NCBI GenBank assembly: GCA_040902765.1 | Contig: JBBDWO010000007.1 | Coordinates: forward strand, 107,746 to 171,745 | From: Acidimicrobiia bacterium | GTDB lineage: Bacteria; Actinomycetota; Acidimicrobiia; Spongiisociales; UBA11373 | Reading direction: 5' to 3' | DNA: 64,000 nucleotides | Shown: positions 9,228-18,565 of the stretch, piece by piece | Layout of the letters: every line of letters begins with the position of its first letter | Numbering within the stretch: the stretch's first letter is position 1 | Made by a program: the position numbers and the translations under genes | The notes under the pieces: generated by a model | The model's database searches: none | Told to the model about the DNA's origin: nothing | The model's input: only the letters and a program-made list of their open reading frames with translations

Positions 9228-9757
9228 CTGGCGCACCTCCCTATCCTCCCTCACGCCAAGCCACCAATAGGCAGGGCACTGCGACAAACCCCAAAAACAC
9301 GGCGGACCCTTGCATTAGCGGCGAACGCTACCGGACCACGCCTGGGGTACCTCGTCACTCGCCACGGCCAGCTGCACCAGGAGATCCCACAAGGACTTCC
9401 ACTTGCGCTCTGCGAGAACTCGTATGTCGCGGTCTTTGGGCGTCCTTTCCCCAAGTGGTGGTGTTTGTTCGTCTGACGGTTGTGTGACACCGAGAGTCAA
9501 ACCGATCTTCAACGAGATTCGGAGAGATAGGAGGCGTGCGCTGCCGCGACGCTCCACGGGACAACGCACTTGTGTGTGAACGACCGGCGATGAGCTGGGC
9601 CAAGTCCTCCGCCTCTCCTACTTGCCAGCAGGAGAGGTTAGATCACACTCGCTTCGACCTGGGCATGTACCGACGACCAGATCCTCTGGAGAGCCTGAGA
9701 AAGCGACGACGTTCCGGTGTATCCCGTAGGGGGGAGGGCTTAGGACCTCGTTGCAAC
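9228..9757. other. No supported gene, 530 bases
   Basis: This region lies between the Emb-like start and an rmlD remnant. Short open frames exist on both strands, but none has recognisable motifs or a ribosome binding site. One minus-strand stretch (about 9320-9450; KDRDIRVLAERKW and following) has a protein-like composition and could be a gene remnant; I could not identify it. Confidence 0.45.
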
Positions 9758-10159
9758 CTCGTCACTCACACCTCGTTGGTGTTCTCTGCAACCCATCGCA
9801 GTTTCGTCGTCACCATCCTCGGACTGGCGACGGCACGAAGCGTCGATGTCGTCGCCGACCAGACCGGCTGTCCAACCTACGCGCCCGACCTCGCCAGCGA
9901 CGCGATGTGGGCTCTCAAGTGCGGCGTATCTGGGTTGCTCCACGTGAACAACACTGGCGCGACCTGCTGGTTCGAGTTCGCTTTCGCGCCGCGTGAGCTG
10001 AAGCCGGACTGGCGCACGACCGAATCAGACCGACCACCACCGACCAGTTTCCGACCGCGGCACAGCGACCCCGATACTCAGTCTTGCGTTCCGAACGCAC
10101 GACCCGCATTGGACTCGACCCGCTTCCTCTCTGGTCTGAGGCGTTTCACCATGCGGTAA
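9758..10159 (+). pseudogene. Remnant of rmlD (C-terminal half, frameshifted)
   Basis: The translation from 9758 reads like the C-terminal half of RmlD: DQTGCPTYAPDLASDAMWAL matches the RmlD region around DQRSCPTSASDLA, followed by HVNNTGATCWFEFA. After about 10015 the match shifts frame and continues as RPRYSVLRSERTTRIGLDPL, close to RPRYSVMRSERLASLGLAPL of the intact rmlD at 44481-45338. The N-terminal NAD-binding half and any start are missing. It is therefore a decayed dTDP-4-dehydrorhamnose reductase gene, divergent enough from the intact copy to have come from another source. Confidence 0.82.
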
Positions 10160-10258
10160 CCCACCGGGCCTTCGCCGGAGGAGCACCACAGCCTTGATAC
10201 CGACCGAGTCCGCTGCTCTCGGGCCGAGGGGCGCGAGTATCGACCCGACCACCTCTGG

Positions 10259-10600
10259 TCACGAGCCGATCAGATGATGCATGAAGGTGCCGGACTCATT
10301 CGTGTCCATCTTCCAAGTCAGCTTGTGGATCCAGAAGGCACTGCACAGAGCGGCGAGCCGCTCCTGGAGCAGGTGTGGAGGGAGAGAGCTGAAGTGCGGG
10401 GTCGACTCCTACTGCTCACGCAGTTCCTCGTGCAGCACCACCGCCGCCTCGAGCATGAAGTGAAATGTGGAAATAGTGGCTCAGGACACTCTCTCGCGAC
10501 CAGTACTCGAGCAACGCGTCTTCTCTATGCAGGCTGTAGTATCCCGGCTCAAAGTCGACCAGGCTTGGGGCGAGCCTGCGGGGAGGGAGGACTCCATGGA
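10259..10600 (-). pseudogene. Decayed gene of unknown family
   Basis: On the minus strand, several frames together read like one soluble protein: LVDFEPGYYSLHREDALLEY, then in another frame FHFMLEAAVVLHEELREQ, a stop, and then LLQERLAALCSAFWIHKLTW with a final TGA at 10259-10261. Frame jumps and an internal stop show that it is broken. I do not recognise the family. It lies among other remnants between the rmlD fragment and the Emb N-terminal domain gene. Confidence 0.4.
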
Positions 10601-10856
10601 GGCCAGGTGTCTTGAGCAGCACCTTTGCCGCCGCTTAGGACGGACCGGAGCCGATGCGCCTGGAACTGCCTCGGCTAGCCCAGCGGCGTCAACGCTGCTT
10701 GGTCGCCCTACGACCTCAGAATGACCCGCAGTGTTGCCAACCAACCCCAGCGTTGCCGTGCCGGGAACATCCCAATCCCGAGGCGCCGTATTCGGCGCCG
10801 TGCCAGGTCTCGACGCCCGTCGAGGATGACGACTCTGCGGAGCGAACACACCTGAG

Positions 10857-11555
10857 ATGCCCATCAAACCCGAAGTCCGGGGTCTGTATGGGGGCGTGAC
10901 AGCTGTCGTTCTGGCCGCTGCCGCTCTCGTGCTCTCTGCCCTTTCCGCGCTCACAATCCACCCTGTTCGAACCACCTACGTGTGGGGCGTACCCACCGCT
11001 CCGGCGAATGTCGGCACTGACTCTCAGGTGATCGAGCATCAAGGCAGCTTCACACCGCTCCTCCTAGCCGCGCACACTCCGGAGAACATCGAGATCACAT
11101 GGACATGTGATGCGGGGATTGCAGCAACTGGCGGTCACGAGGTAGATGTGTTCGCCACAACAAAGCAGCGCGACACGGCAGGCGCGCTTCTGCTGACCCT
11201 TGTCGATGGAGTCTTCGTACTCACTGTGGCCGGAGAAGCACTTGTTGCTCTCCCATATCGAGCATCCCCGACTGACTGCTGGTATCGGTTTCATCTGACA
11301 TCAGATGGCACCTGGCACGCCTATGAAGGCACGGACCTCTTGCACAGCGGGTCGAACGGTGCGTCTCCCGTGACGACTGGGTTCGCCAGCGATCTCGCCG
11401 GCGTGCCCCCTGCAGACGTCGTGGGACAGCTCGAGGTGGCGCTGACCACGCGCCCACACGGCTCCACCGGTTCGTCGACCACAAGGGTCATGCAAGCGTT
11501 GGCGTTGCTGCTCGGCGGCCTCGCCGTGGTCTGCCTCCTGAAGGCGTGGCGCTAG
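10857..11555 (+). CDS. Stand-alone Emb N-terminal (jelly-roll) domain protein
   Basis: This 232-residue protein matches the layout of the first 230 residues of mycobacterial Emb proteins: a TM helix near residues 12-33, an extracellular beta-rich domain with ITWTCDAG, GALLLTLVDGVFVLTV, DCWYRFHLTSDG and FASDLAGVPP, and a second TM helix near 210-228. In known Emb enzymes this domain is part of one long chain; here it ends with TAG at 11553. Twenty bases later begins the truncated Emb membrane part (11576). Either the family is naturally split into two cistrons here or a stop has separated the parts. It could serve the 6921-9227 enzyme in trans; that is inference. Confidence 0.7.
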   Translation: MPIKPEVRGLYGGVTAVVLAAAALVLSALSALTIHPVRTTYVWGVPTAPANVGTDSQVIEHQGSFTPLLLAAHTPENIEITWTCDAGIAATGGHEVDVFATTKQRDTAGALLLTLVDGVFVLTVAGEALVALPYRASPTDCWYRFHLTSDGTWHAYEGTDLLHSGSNGASPVTTGFASDLAGVPPADVVGQLEVALTTRPHGSTGSSTTRVMQALALLLGGLAVVCLLKAWR

Positions 11556-11575
11556 GAAGATCTGAGGCACAGGCA

Positions 11576-11967
11576 TTGACCGGGCTACGGAATCTCTTGG
11601 TGCGATCGGCAGACCATCTATTGGTGTATCTGATCCTCTCACTCTGATGGATCGTCGTCCCTGTCTTCATCGACGACGGCTGGTTCGCCGCGATGGCCGA
11701 GAACTTCCATCTCGATGGCCGGTACGCGTGGTACTACGAGAACTTCAACGACGCCTCACCGCTGATGTACCTGCACCTGGCACTGCTGCGAGCAGTCCCG
11801 GCTGTCTCCAACGACCTCATATGGCTCCGGCTCCCGTCGCTCCTGGCGGGACTTGCCGCATGGCACCTGAGTCGGTCGATCGTTGATCGGCTCACGAAGC
11901 GCGCGGGCCATTCACCGAACCTGGACCTCCACCTGATCCTCGCTGCTGCATTGTCGCTTGGTTGGAT
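11576..11967 (+). pseudogene. Truncated Emb-like gene with in-frame TGA
   Basis: From TTG at 11576 the frame reads LRNLLVRSADHLLVYLILSL, then TGA (11645-11647), then WIVVPVFIDDGWFAAMAENF in the same frame. This aligns with WLRSADHMVVYGSLTLLWIV and VYLDDGW of the intact Emb-like protein, so the stop replaces one sense codon. Similarity continues through WLRLPSLLAGLAAWHLSRSI to LGW near 11964 and then stops abruptly, exactly where the neighbouring minus-strand epimerase gene ends. At least 600 codons are missing. It cannot make an active enzyme. Confidence 0.85.
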
Positions 11968-13005
11968 TCAGATGCGACCTTCAGCCACAGCGGCTGTCAC
12001 CCAGGGAATTACATCGTCGAGCATCTCATCGAGCGTCGTAGTTGCTTCGAACCCGAGCACGTCCTTTGCCTTCCCGGTCGAGGGGATCCGCTTCTGAACG
12101 TCGTACTCGAACGGATCATCGCTGATATAGCGAAATGGCTCGTCCGAGCCCTTCATCTTCTTCCAGATGACTTCGGCCAGCTCAAGCACTGTCGTCGAGT
12201 GCGGGGTGGAGAGGTTGAAGTCCTCGTTCAGCGCTCGAGGATGCTCCATCGCAATTGCGATGCCCCGTGCCAGGTCTCCTCCGTACGTATAGTGCCGTAC
12301 CTGGGATCCGTCGCCGAGGATGTGCAGCGGATCCTGCCCACGGACGATCTTCTGGATGAGATCTGGCACCACGTGAGACATGGCGAGCTTGACGTTGCCC
12401 GACAAGATCTCGTTGCCGCCCAGGGCCCGGCCCTCACCGATCCCGACGCAGTTGAACGGGCGCACGATGGTGAACGGCAGGCCGTACTGATCGTGGGCGG
12501 CGCGAGCGAAGTACTCGACGGCGAGCTTCTGGAAGCCGTAAGAAGACAGCGGGGGCGGTATGAGGAGCTCGTCACCTTCTGCGCTCGGCCAGTGGCTCGT
12601 CGACTCGAACACCATCGACGAGCTCATGTAAGTGACTCGCTCAAGATCGCCACGCCGGTGGGCCTCGATGGCCGCGTCGCACGTGGCGGCCATGATGCGC
12701 TCGTTGTCGGCCAGCAGGTCGTAGGGGTAGGTGTGGAAGTACGAGATACCACCGATCCGCGCCGCTCCGGCGATCATGAAGCGACATTCATCGAGCGCCG
12801 ATTCGACGGTTCGCCGGTCCCGCGCATCACCCTCGATGAATCGATAGTCGGGATGACTGTCATACGACCGAACAACCGGCCCGTACTTGGAGTAGTTGTC
12901 CAAGCCCACGACCTCATAGCCGCGTTCGAGCAGCTCCTCGACTATGTAGCCGCCGATGAACCCAGCCGATCCCGTGACCAGCACTTTCCCCTTCGACACC
13001 ACCAT
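11968..13005 (-). CDS. NAD-dependent nucleotide-sugar epimerase/dehydratase
   Basis: This 345-residue extended SDR has the NAD-binding motif TGSAGFIGG (11-19), the active-site pair in SSYGFQK (YxxxK) and a C-terminal sugar-nucleotide domain (FNCVGIGEGRALGGNE, DGSQVRHYTYGGDLA). It would change the configuration or oxidation state of an NDP-sugar in the cytoplasm. The AARIGGISYF stretch recalls GDP-mannose 3,5-epimerase/GDP-fucose-synthase-type enzymes, but substrate cannot be fixed. I chose ATG at 13005, two bases after the GT2 stop, with GAAGGGTAGGG upstream; a longer frame adds 54 residues that lack family features. It is third in a three-gene minus-strand unit. Confidence 0.82.
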   Translation of the reverse strand: MVVSKGKVLVTGSAGFIGGYIVEELLERGYEVVGLDNYSKYGPVVRSYDSHPDYRFIEGDARDRRTVESALDECRFMIAGAARIGGISYFHTYPYDLLADNERIMAATCDAAIEAHRRGDLERVTYMSSSMVFESTSHWPSAEGDELLIPPPLSSYGFQKLAVEYFARAAHDQYGLPFTIVRPFNCVGIGEGRALGGNEILSGNVKLAMSHVVPDLIQKIVRGQDPLHILGDGSQVRHYTYGGDLARGIAIAMEHPRALNEDFNLSTPHSTTVLELAEVIWKKMKGSDEPFRYISDDPFEYDVQKRIPSTGKAKDVLGFEATTTLDEMLDDVIPWVTAAVAEGRI

Positions 13006-13007
13006 CC

Positions 13008-13730
13008 CTACCCTTCTCCGCCCTGGACCGCTCTTCTGACTCGTGGCCCGAACGCGTGCACATACCAGCGGAGGTATCGAGGCATCCAAGCCCACAGCCG
13101 GAAGTTGGACTCTCCGGCCGAGCGATCCTCCCACGACGTCGGGATCTCTGCTATCGGCAGTCGCCAACGTCGGGCCTTGGCGACCAGTTCGAGGCCCATT
13201 TCGAAGCCGTGTGTGCTCTCTATCTCGATCTGGTCCAAGTACCAGCGGGCGTAACCCTTGAAGGAGTTCGTGGCGTCCCGAGTCCCCACTCGGGCGAGCC
13301 AGTAGAGCGATAAGCCTGCGATCCGGGAGAGTGTTCGCTTCACAAATGGGCCACCCGTTTGGCGTCCGCCGCGCGAGTACCGTGATGCTGCGGCCACAGC
13401 GAACCCGCTTCGCACCAGCGACGCAAGAGCGTTGATCTGGCGAGCGTCGTCGCTCCCATCGGCCATGGTGATGACAACTGCATCACCGGCCGCGTTGTCG
13501 ATTCCGAATCGCAGCGCATTCGCAGGCCCGCGTCCATAGGTGTTCAGCAGCGGCTTCACCCGTGGATCGGCTCGTGCGTAGGCGGCTGCCGGTTCTGCGG
13601 TCGAGTCGACCGGGCTGTCGTAGACGACCAGCAGCTCAACGTCGCCGACGACTTGGGACAAGACCCCGTCCAAAGCCAGCTTGATGCTGTCGCCCTCGTT
13701 GTACACGGGCATGACGATCGAGGTCAGCAT
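13008..13730 (-). CDS. GT2 glycosyltransferase, dolichyl-phosphate mannose synthase-like
   Basis: This 240-residue GT-A enzyme has TSIVMPVYNEG at its N-terminus, the acidic DGSDD-type metal site (MADGSDDARQ) and the RYSRGGRQTGG segment typical of polyprenyl-phosphate sugar synthases. There is no C-terminal membrane anchor. It probably moves a sugar from a nucleotide donor to a lipid phosphate or glycan. The ATG at 13730 lies five bases after the dehydrogenase stop; an upstream start at 13769 would overlap that gene. It sits between dehydrogenase and epimerase genes, so all three may serve one sugar. Confidence 0.82.
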   Translation of the reverse strand: MLTSIVMPVYNEGDSIKLALDGVLSQVVGDVELLVVYDSPVDSTAEPAAAYARADPRVKPLLNTYGRGPANALRFGIDNAAGDAVVITMADGSDDARQINALASLVRSGFAVAAASRYSRGGRQTGGPFVKRTLSRIAGLSLYWLARVGTRDATNSFKGYARWYLDQIEIESTHGFEMGLELVAKARRWRLPIAEIPTSWEDRSAGESNFRLWAWMPRYLRWYVHAFGPRVRRAVQGGEG

Positions 13731-13735
13731 TGGGG

Positions 13736-14944
13736 TCAAACCAACACGCCATCGCCTGCGACGTTCCACACATCGATAACGCGCTTGTCACCCACCAGCT
13801 TCGCATACTCGGCGTGGGGGGCCCCAACCACGATCAGGTCGGCTTGTTCGAGCACCTCTTCGAACGGTACGAGGTCGGGGTCGCTGGTCACGTACGGGTC
13901 CGTGCACAACACGCGAGCTGCCTTGAACTCCAGGATTCTCTTGATCTTGTAACTGAGGCTCGAACGCGTGTCGTCCGACTCAGCCTTGAAGGCCATACCG
14001 GCGATGCCCACCGTCATGTCTGCCAAATCGAATCGGCGCTCCAGACGAGACACCACATACAGTGGTAGGCCCTCGTTCACGAGCATCGCAGCGTGACCCA
14101 GCATGAAGTTGTTGTTGTTGAACGCCGCGAGCTGCATCGTGTCCTTGAAGAGACAGGGCCCCGCGGCGAAACCAGCCCTTGGGAGGTCGGCGGCCCTGGG
14201 GTAGTCGAGTGCCAGCGCCGAGCGGATTCGTTCGAAGTCGAGGCCGTAGTCGTTGGCGATCATGTACAGCTGGTTGGCGGTGGCGAACTTGATGTACCTC
14301 CATGTGTTCGTGAACAGTTTCGCCAGTTCCGCTTCTTCGGGCTCGAGTCGCACGATCGAATCGGTGAGGTTGCGAAAGATCGTTGCCGCACGTTCGTAGG
14401 CTCGTTCAGTGCGGGCACTGACGATCTGCGGGAGCTCATAGAGTTCCGTCATTGCCCGACCCTCTGCTATCCGTTCCGGGCAGAAGGCAACATCGACCTT
14501 CAGTCCGAGGCGTGAAAGCAGTTGCTCCACGAGGGCGGTCACTCCGGGATAGATGGTGCTGCGCAAGATCAGGAGTTGGCCGTCTCGCAGGTGGTCGGCC
14601 ACCGCTGCGATGGCATCGGGCACTGCCTGCGGGTCTGGGTTCAGGTGTTCGTCGACCGGTGTCCCGATCACGACGACCACCGCGTCCGCCTTGCTCAGAG
14701 CCCCCGGGTCGGTGGTCGCGCTCAGGACGCCGCTGCGAAGGGCCGCCTCGAGCTTCTCCTCGGCCCCCGGCTCCCAAAAGGGCGTCACCCCGCGTGTAAC
14801 CGACGCGACCGCTTCGTCGTTGAGGTCGTACAGGATGGTCGTCAACCCGCGATCGGCGAGAGCAATGCCGAGCGGTAGACCGACATGCCCACACCCACCC
14901 ATGATCACGACGTCCGCGGATGCGGAAGCATCTCGAGCCGACAT
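13736..14944 (-). CDS. UDP-sugar 6-dehydrogenase, WecC-like
   Basis: This 402-residue member of the UDP-glucose/GDP-mannose dehydrogenase family oxidises the C6 hydroxyl of a nucleotide sugar to a uronate using NAD twice. It shows GGCGHVGLPLG (NAD binding), GTPVDEH, CPERIAEGR, the substrate lysine region KLFTNTWRYIKFA and the catalytic cysteine in AGPCLFKDT. CPERIAEGR and the overall pattern place it closer to UDP-ManNAc dehydrogenase (WecC) than to UDP-glucose dehydrogenase. wecB, which makes UDP-ManNAc, is at 42018-43136, so ManNAcA is a possible product. AGCAGG precedes the ATG. Confidence 0.85.
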   Translation of the reverse strand: MSARDASASADVVIMGGCGHVGLPLGIALADRGLTTILYDLNDEAVASVTRGVTPFWEPGAEEKLEAALRSGVLSATTDPGALSKADAVVVVIGTPVDEHLNPDPQAVPDAIAAVADHLRDGQLLILRSTIYPGVTALVEQLLSRLGLKVDVAFCPERIAEGRAMTELYELPQIVSARTERAYERAATIFRNLTDSIVRLEPEEAELAKLFTNTWRYIKFATANQLYMIANDYGLDFERIRSALALDYPRAADLPRAGFAAGPCLFKDTMQLAAFNNNNFMLGHAAMLVNEGLPLYVVSRLERRFDLADMTVGIAGMAFKAESDDTRSSLSYKIKRILEFKAARVLCTDPYVTSDPDLVPFEEVLEQADLIVVGAPHAEYAKLVGDKRVIDVWNVAGDGVLV

Positions 14945-15022
14945 GCGTACCTGCTTTACGATGAGAAGGAACGGAGGGAGGCGATTCTAGCCTGGGCCGG
15001 TCCTCGGAGTGACTCCCCGGCG

Positions 15023-16756
15023 TTACGTATCGAGCGTCGCACACACGCCAAACGGCGCTTCGGATACGAGGCTGACACGAACGAGGGTCGCACGATCTCC
15101 GGCCTGAGCAACCACGAGGTCGACCGGCTGATCAGGCGCGAGCTCCCTCCAGAGTGCCGGCGCGGTGGCAAACCCACCAACCGTGTCGATGAATGCTTCG
15201 GCAGTTCCCGGGCCGGACGACGCAAAGGAGATCGCCCCACCGCGGGCTACGGCAAGCACCACGTGGGCCTCCGGGCCGAGCGGCGTCACGACGACGCACC
15301 CGTCGACTCGCTCGACCTCGACATCGACCTGCTCGATCAGCATCGCCGACGCCGCTGGCACCCTCCCCGGTTCGGTCCATTGCGCCTTCATCGATGCCGT
15401 TGCTACTGCGATCTGTTCCGCGCCGACGGCCCCCCGGTCGGAGTCTCCGAGGCGCAACTGTCCTGAGTCGAGAGCCGCTGCGAGAGACTCAGCGCTCACG
15501 TCGGGATTGCGTGGCACCGGCTGAGCCCAAGGGATGAAGCCGGCTGACTCGTCGGACTCAATGGCGAGGATCGCCGCCACCACTCCGTCGCGGGTGGGAT
15601 CGGTCAGGCCAGTTCGGTTGTGGGCGAACTCGCGCAGCGCTGCCACATGTGCGAGTGCAGCGATGCAAAGGGCGCCGGTGATGATGAAGCGCGCTGCAGG
15701 GTGTCGCCAATGACGCCTGAATGTCTGCGAGGAGACCAGGGCGGACCCGAGCCCGACGGTGAGCAAGACCCCACCGACATGGGTGTAGCGCGACGACGCC
15801 GCCTGTTCGATGCCGAAGTGCTGCGCTCGTGCGATGCCCGTGCTGACGTACATCGCCGCCGCAGCCGCCAGCGGCATCGACACCGTGATCGGAGGTCGCC
15901 AGTGGCCGCCGAACCATGCGACCAGCGCGACGATCACAGCGACCAACGCTGCGAAGCCCACTCCGATGCCAAACCCGATCACCGCATCGAGAGCCGCGGT
16001 CAGCCCCGTGCCAACGTATCGCGGCAGGAGAAGGAGTGTTTCCGTGATCGATGGTGATCCGTGTGAACCGGTGATCGCTCCCCGGTAGATCGAGAGCCAC
16101 GCCACGCCGATGACGGCCGCCGGGCCGACAACGCGCGCCAGCCGCCTCCAGTCTCGCTGGAGCACGAGAGCGACCACCGCACCGGCGAGTCCAGCGAACC
16201 CGATCCCGCTGGAGGCGACGCCCAGCACGAGCAACGATGCTGCCAGCCAATCCTCCCGGCGCGACCGGTCACCGAACCCGAGAACGAGGACGACAGCCAA
16301 AGCCGTCGCCAACGAGAGGGTGAATCCAATTTGAAACGCCCAAACCAGATTCTCAGCGCCGGCTCCCAGCACGGTGACCCCAAGCGCCACGAGCGCGGCG
16401 ACGCCAAGGGGAGCGCCCGCCTTGCGAAGGATCACCCCGGCGAGGGTGCCGATCGATGCGTTGATTACGGCGAGGGCCCCCAGGTAGGGGAGGTAGCTGC
16501 TCAATGAGACTACCGAGAAGATCGACCGATACACGAGGATGGGAACGATCGACCAGTGCTCATTGTGTGGTCTCATCAGGTCGGCCAGCGAGGTCGCCGA
16601 GCGGTCGAGGATGAATGCAAATTCGTCGCCGAAGAACCACAGATTGCGGCCCAAGTAGAGCGTGACCAGACTTCCCACGATCGCTGCGATGGTGATCAGC
16701 CGGTAACCTGATCGAGTGCGCGGCAGCCGACCGTCAGGGTCTCCGGGTGAGTCCAT
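15023..16756 (-). CDS. Polytopic membrane protein, unknown, possible GT-C type
   Basis: The 577-residue protein has a short polar N-terminus, about ten hydrophobic helices up to residue 400 and a soluble, presumably extracytoplasmic, C-terminal domain of about 170 residues. An acidic loop after the first helix (WFFGDEFAFILDR) followed by HNEHWSIVP resembles the first loop of GT-C glycosyltransferases, where an Asp/Glu takes part in catalysis with lipid-phosphate donors; this is suggestive only. The ATG at 16756 is eight bases after TAGCAT, supporting a leaderless start. Its divergent neighbour at 16814 is also a large membrane protein. Confidence 0.7.
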   Translation of the reverse strand: MDSPGDPDGRLPRTRSGYRLITIAAIVGSLVTLYLGRNLWFFGDEFAFILDRSATSLADLMRPHNEHWSIVPILVYRSIFSVVSLSSYLPYLGALAVINASIGTLAGVILRKAGAPLGVAALVALGVTVLGAGAENLVWAFQIGFTLSLATALAVVLVLGFGDRSRREDWLAASLLVLGVASSGIGFAGLAGAVVALVLQRDWRRLARVVGPAAVIGVAWLSIYRGAITGSHGSPSITETLLLLPRYVGTGLTAALDAVIGFGIGVGFAALVAVIVALVAWFGGHWRPPITVSMPLAAAAAMYVSTGIARAQHFGIEQAASSRYTHVGGVLLTVGLGSALVSSQTFRRHWRHPAARFIITGALCIAALAHVAALREFAHNRTGLTDPTRDGVVAAILAIESDESAGFIPWAQPVPRNPDVSAESLAAALDSGQLRLGDSDRGAVGAEQIAVATASMKAQWTEPGRVPAASAMLIEQVDVEVERVDGCVVVTPLGPEAHVVLAVARGGAISFASSGPGTAEAFIDTVGGFATAPALWRELAPDQPVDLVVAQAGDRATLVRVSLVSEAPFGVCATLDT

Positions 16757-16764
16757 GTGCGTTG

Positions 16765-16770
16765 ATGCTA
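16765..16770 (-). promoter_or_regulatory. -10 element, leaderless start
   Basis: On the minus strand, TAGCAT lies eight bases before the ATG at 16756, with no ribosome binding site between. The same spacing recurs at other genes in this window. Confidence 0.4.
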
Positions 16771-16813
16771 CACGGCAGGTTTCGCCAGCCATGGGGCCAA
16801 CGACCACGGTCAC

Positions 16814-18538
16814 ATGGCGCTGAATCTCGCTCTCACCGTCGGCCTCTCCCTGCTGATTCTTGGAGCGGCCGCCCCTTTGGGCCGTCGAGTCACCCCTGAT
16901 CAGTCCCAGCCGGTGCAACTCGGAGTGGGGATGCTCCTCGCGGTCTCCGCTCTCGCCGCCAGCTCGCTAATAGGGCTGGCTTCCGGCCACCTCCGAATCG
17001 CAGCCACGCTCGGAGTGGTCGGGCTGATCGTCGTGGCGGCTATGGGTGCCCGGCGCTCGAGATGGGTGGCGACGTACCGGCCCGCTCTGGCCTCAATTGC
17101 CCTAGCCGCGGTGGCGACCCTCACCATGTCGGCACCCTTTCAGCCGGATGGCCAAATCGATCCGGGCACGGTCTTCGAGAGCCGCGTGTCGACCAGACCA
17201 CCGGACAACCGCCTTCCCTACCGATCGGTGCAATTCATCCTCAATGGACTCGATCCCGTCGAGACGCAGTACTTCATCGACTGGGCGATCACCGATCGAA
17301 CGCAGTTGGCCTCGGCCGCGGTGGCCACCGTGGTGAGCGCCCTGGGCGTACAGGTCCCACCCGATCAACTGTGGTATCTCCCAGCCGAAGAGATTGAGTG
17401 GCGCGCCGTCGACGCCCACGGCTACTGGGCCGTCAGGGCGGCGATGATCGCTCTCAATGCGATGCTGCCGATCGGCATCGCAGCGCTGGGCACCGTCTGG
17501 TTCGGTCGCCGAATCGGCGAACTGGCTGCCCTCGTCGGCCTGCTCTCGGTGTTCTCCTTCGTCGAAGCACTGTTCACCTGGCCGAAAACGTTCGGGGCTA
17601 CCTGCGCCGCCGTCGCAGTAGCGCTCATCGGAGCGAGGCGTGACGTCCTGGGCGGCGTAGGATTGGGTCTCGCCTATCTAGTGCATCCGACTGCGCTTGT
17701 GCTGCTTCCGGTGGGCGTGCTCTTCATTGCCGCGCGCACCGACCGAAGGATGCGCTCCCTCGCAGTAGTCCTGGCAAGCGCGGCGCTAGTGGTTCTTCCG
17801 TGGATGGCGTGGGTCTCGCTGGTCCTCGAGCGGTCGTCGCGTATGGTGCTCTATCCAATTGGATGGATACTGACGACCCCGGACTCTCTGTCGGACGAGC
17901 TTGGGGCCGCCATCCGTCACTTCACTGGCCGGTTTCCGTTCGGGTTTCTCGCCGATCGCTTCACCAGCATTCGCGACTCGCTCGATCCTGTGGGTCTTTT
18001 CCAAGCGTTGAACGATCGAGATCGGCTCCGGTTGACCTTGTTCTATGACACGACCCTCATTGGCATGCTCGGTGTTGTCGGCGTCGCCATCATCGGATAC
18101 GGCTTCGGGATGGTCCGGCGCATGCGAACCTTGCCGGATGTGCGTTGGGCTATTGGTGCCCAGCTCGGGCTGGCCACGCTCTTATGGGGTGTATGGCCGC
18201 GGGCGTTGGGACGCGAGTTGTTGCAACCGATGATCCCGGTGCTTGCCATAGCGCTTGCCCTCGGCTTGGTCGCAAACCGCCGCACACCTGTTCTCGCCCT
18301 TCCCAAGGCAGTCGAAACTTTCATCGTCCTCAACCTCACGCTGCTCGTGGGCGGCCCGGGGGGACCCGAAACCTTCATCGCCCGCATCTCGGTTGCTGCG
18401 TTGATGGCACTCTTGGCTGTGTGGACTCTGCGTGAGGCAAGGGACGGGCGCTCGGCTCTGAGCGATGAGGCGGGAGCGCTGCAACTAGGGTCACCCGAAC
18501 CGTCGAGTGACCGTTCTTCCGGCGACACTCGCCGGTGA
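16814..18538 (+). CDS. Polytopic membrane protein, unknown
   Basis: This 574-residue protein has about 12 predicted hydrophobic helices. A large loop between residues about 110 and 205 carries DPVETQYFIDWAITDRTQLA, which may be the exposed acceptor or donor site; LFTWPKTFGAT and LAYLVHPTALV follow in later helices. The layout resembles bacterial GT-C or polysaccharide polymerase proteins but no family motif is decisive. The last 35 residues are polar and low complexity. It starts 57 bases from the divergent gene at 16756 and probably shares its control region. Confidence 0.72.
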   Translation: MALNLALTVGLSLLILGAAAPLGRRVTPDQSQPVQLGVGMLLAVSALAASSLIGLASGHLRIAATLGVVGLIVVAAMGARRSRWVATYRPALASIALAAVATLTMSAPFQPDGQIDPGTVFESRVSTRPPDNRLPYRSVQFILNGLDPVETQYFIDWAITDRTQLASAAVATVVSALGVQVPPDQLWYLPAEEIEWRAVDAHGYWAVRAAMIALNAMLPIGIAALGTVWFGRRIGELAALVGLLSVFSFVEALFTWPKTFGATCAAVAVALIGARRDVLGGVGLGLAYLVHPTALVLLPVGVLFIAARTDRRMRSLAVVLASAALVVLPWMAWVSLVLERSSRMVLYPIGWILTTPDSLSDELGAAIRHFTGRFPFGFLADRFTSIRDSLDPVGLFQALNDRDRLRLTLFYDTTLIGMLGVVGVAIIGYGFGMVRRMRTLPDVRWAIGAQLGLATLLWGVWPRALGRELLQPMIPVLAIALALGLVANRRTPVLALPKAVETFIVLNLTLLVGGPGGPETFIARISVAALMALLAVWTLREARDGRSALSDEAGALQLGSPEPSSDRSSGDTRR

Positions 18539-18565
18539 TCGAGCCATCCGGGCAGTGACGAGCGC

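Noticed and set aside
11645..11647. In-frame TGA in the Emb-like fragment as selenocysteine or recoding
   Set aside because: The intact paralogue has leucine there, no stem-loop is evident, and the gene is truncated anyway, so a nonsense mutation is the simpler reading.
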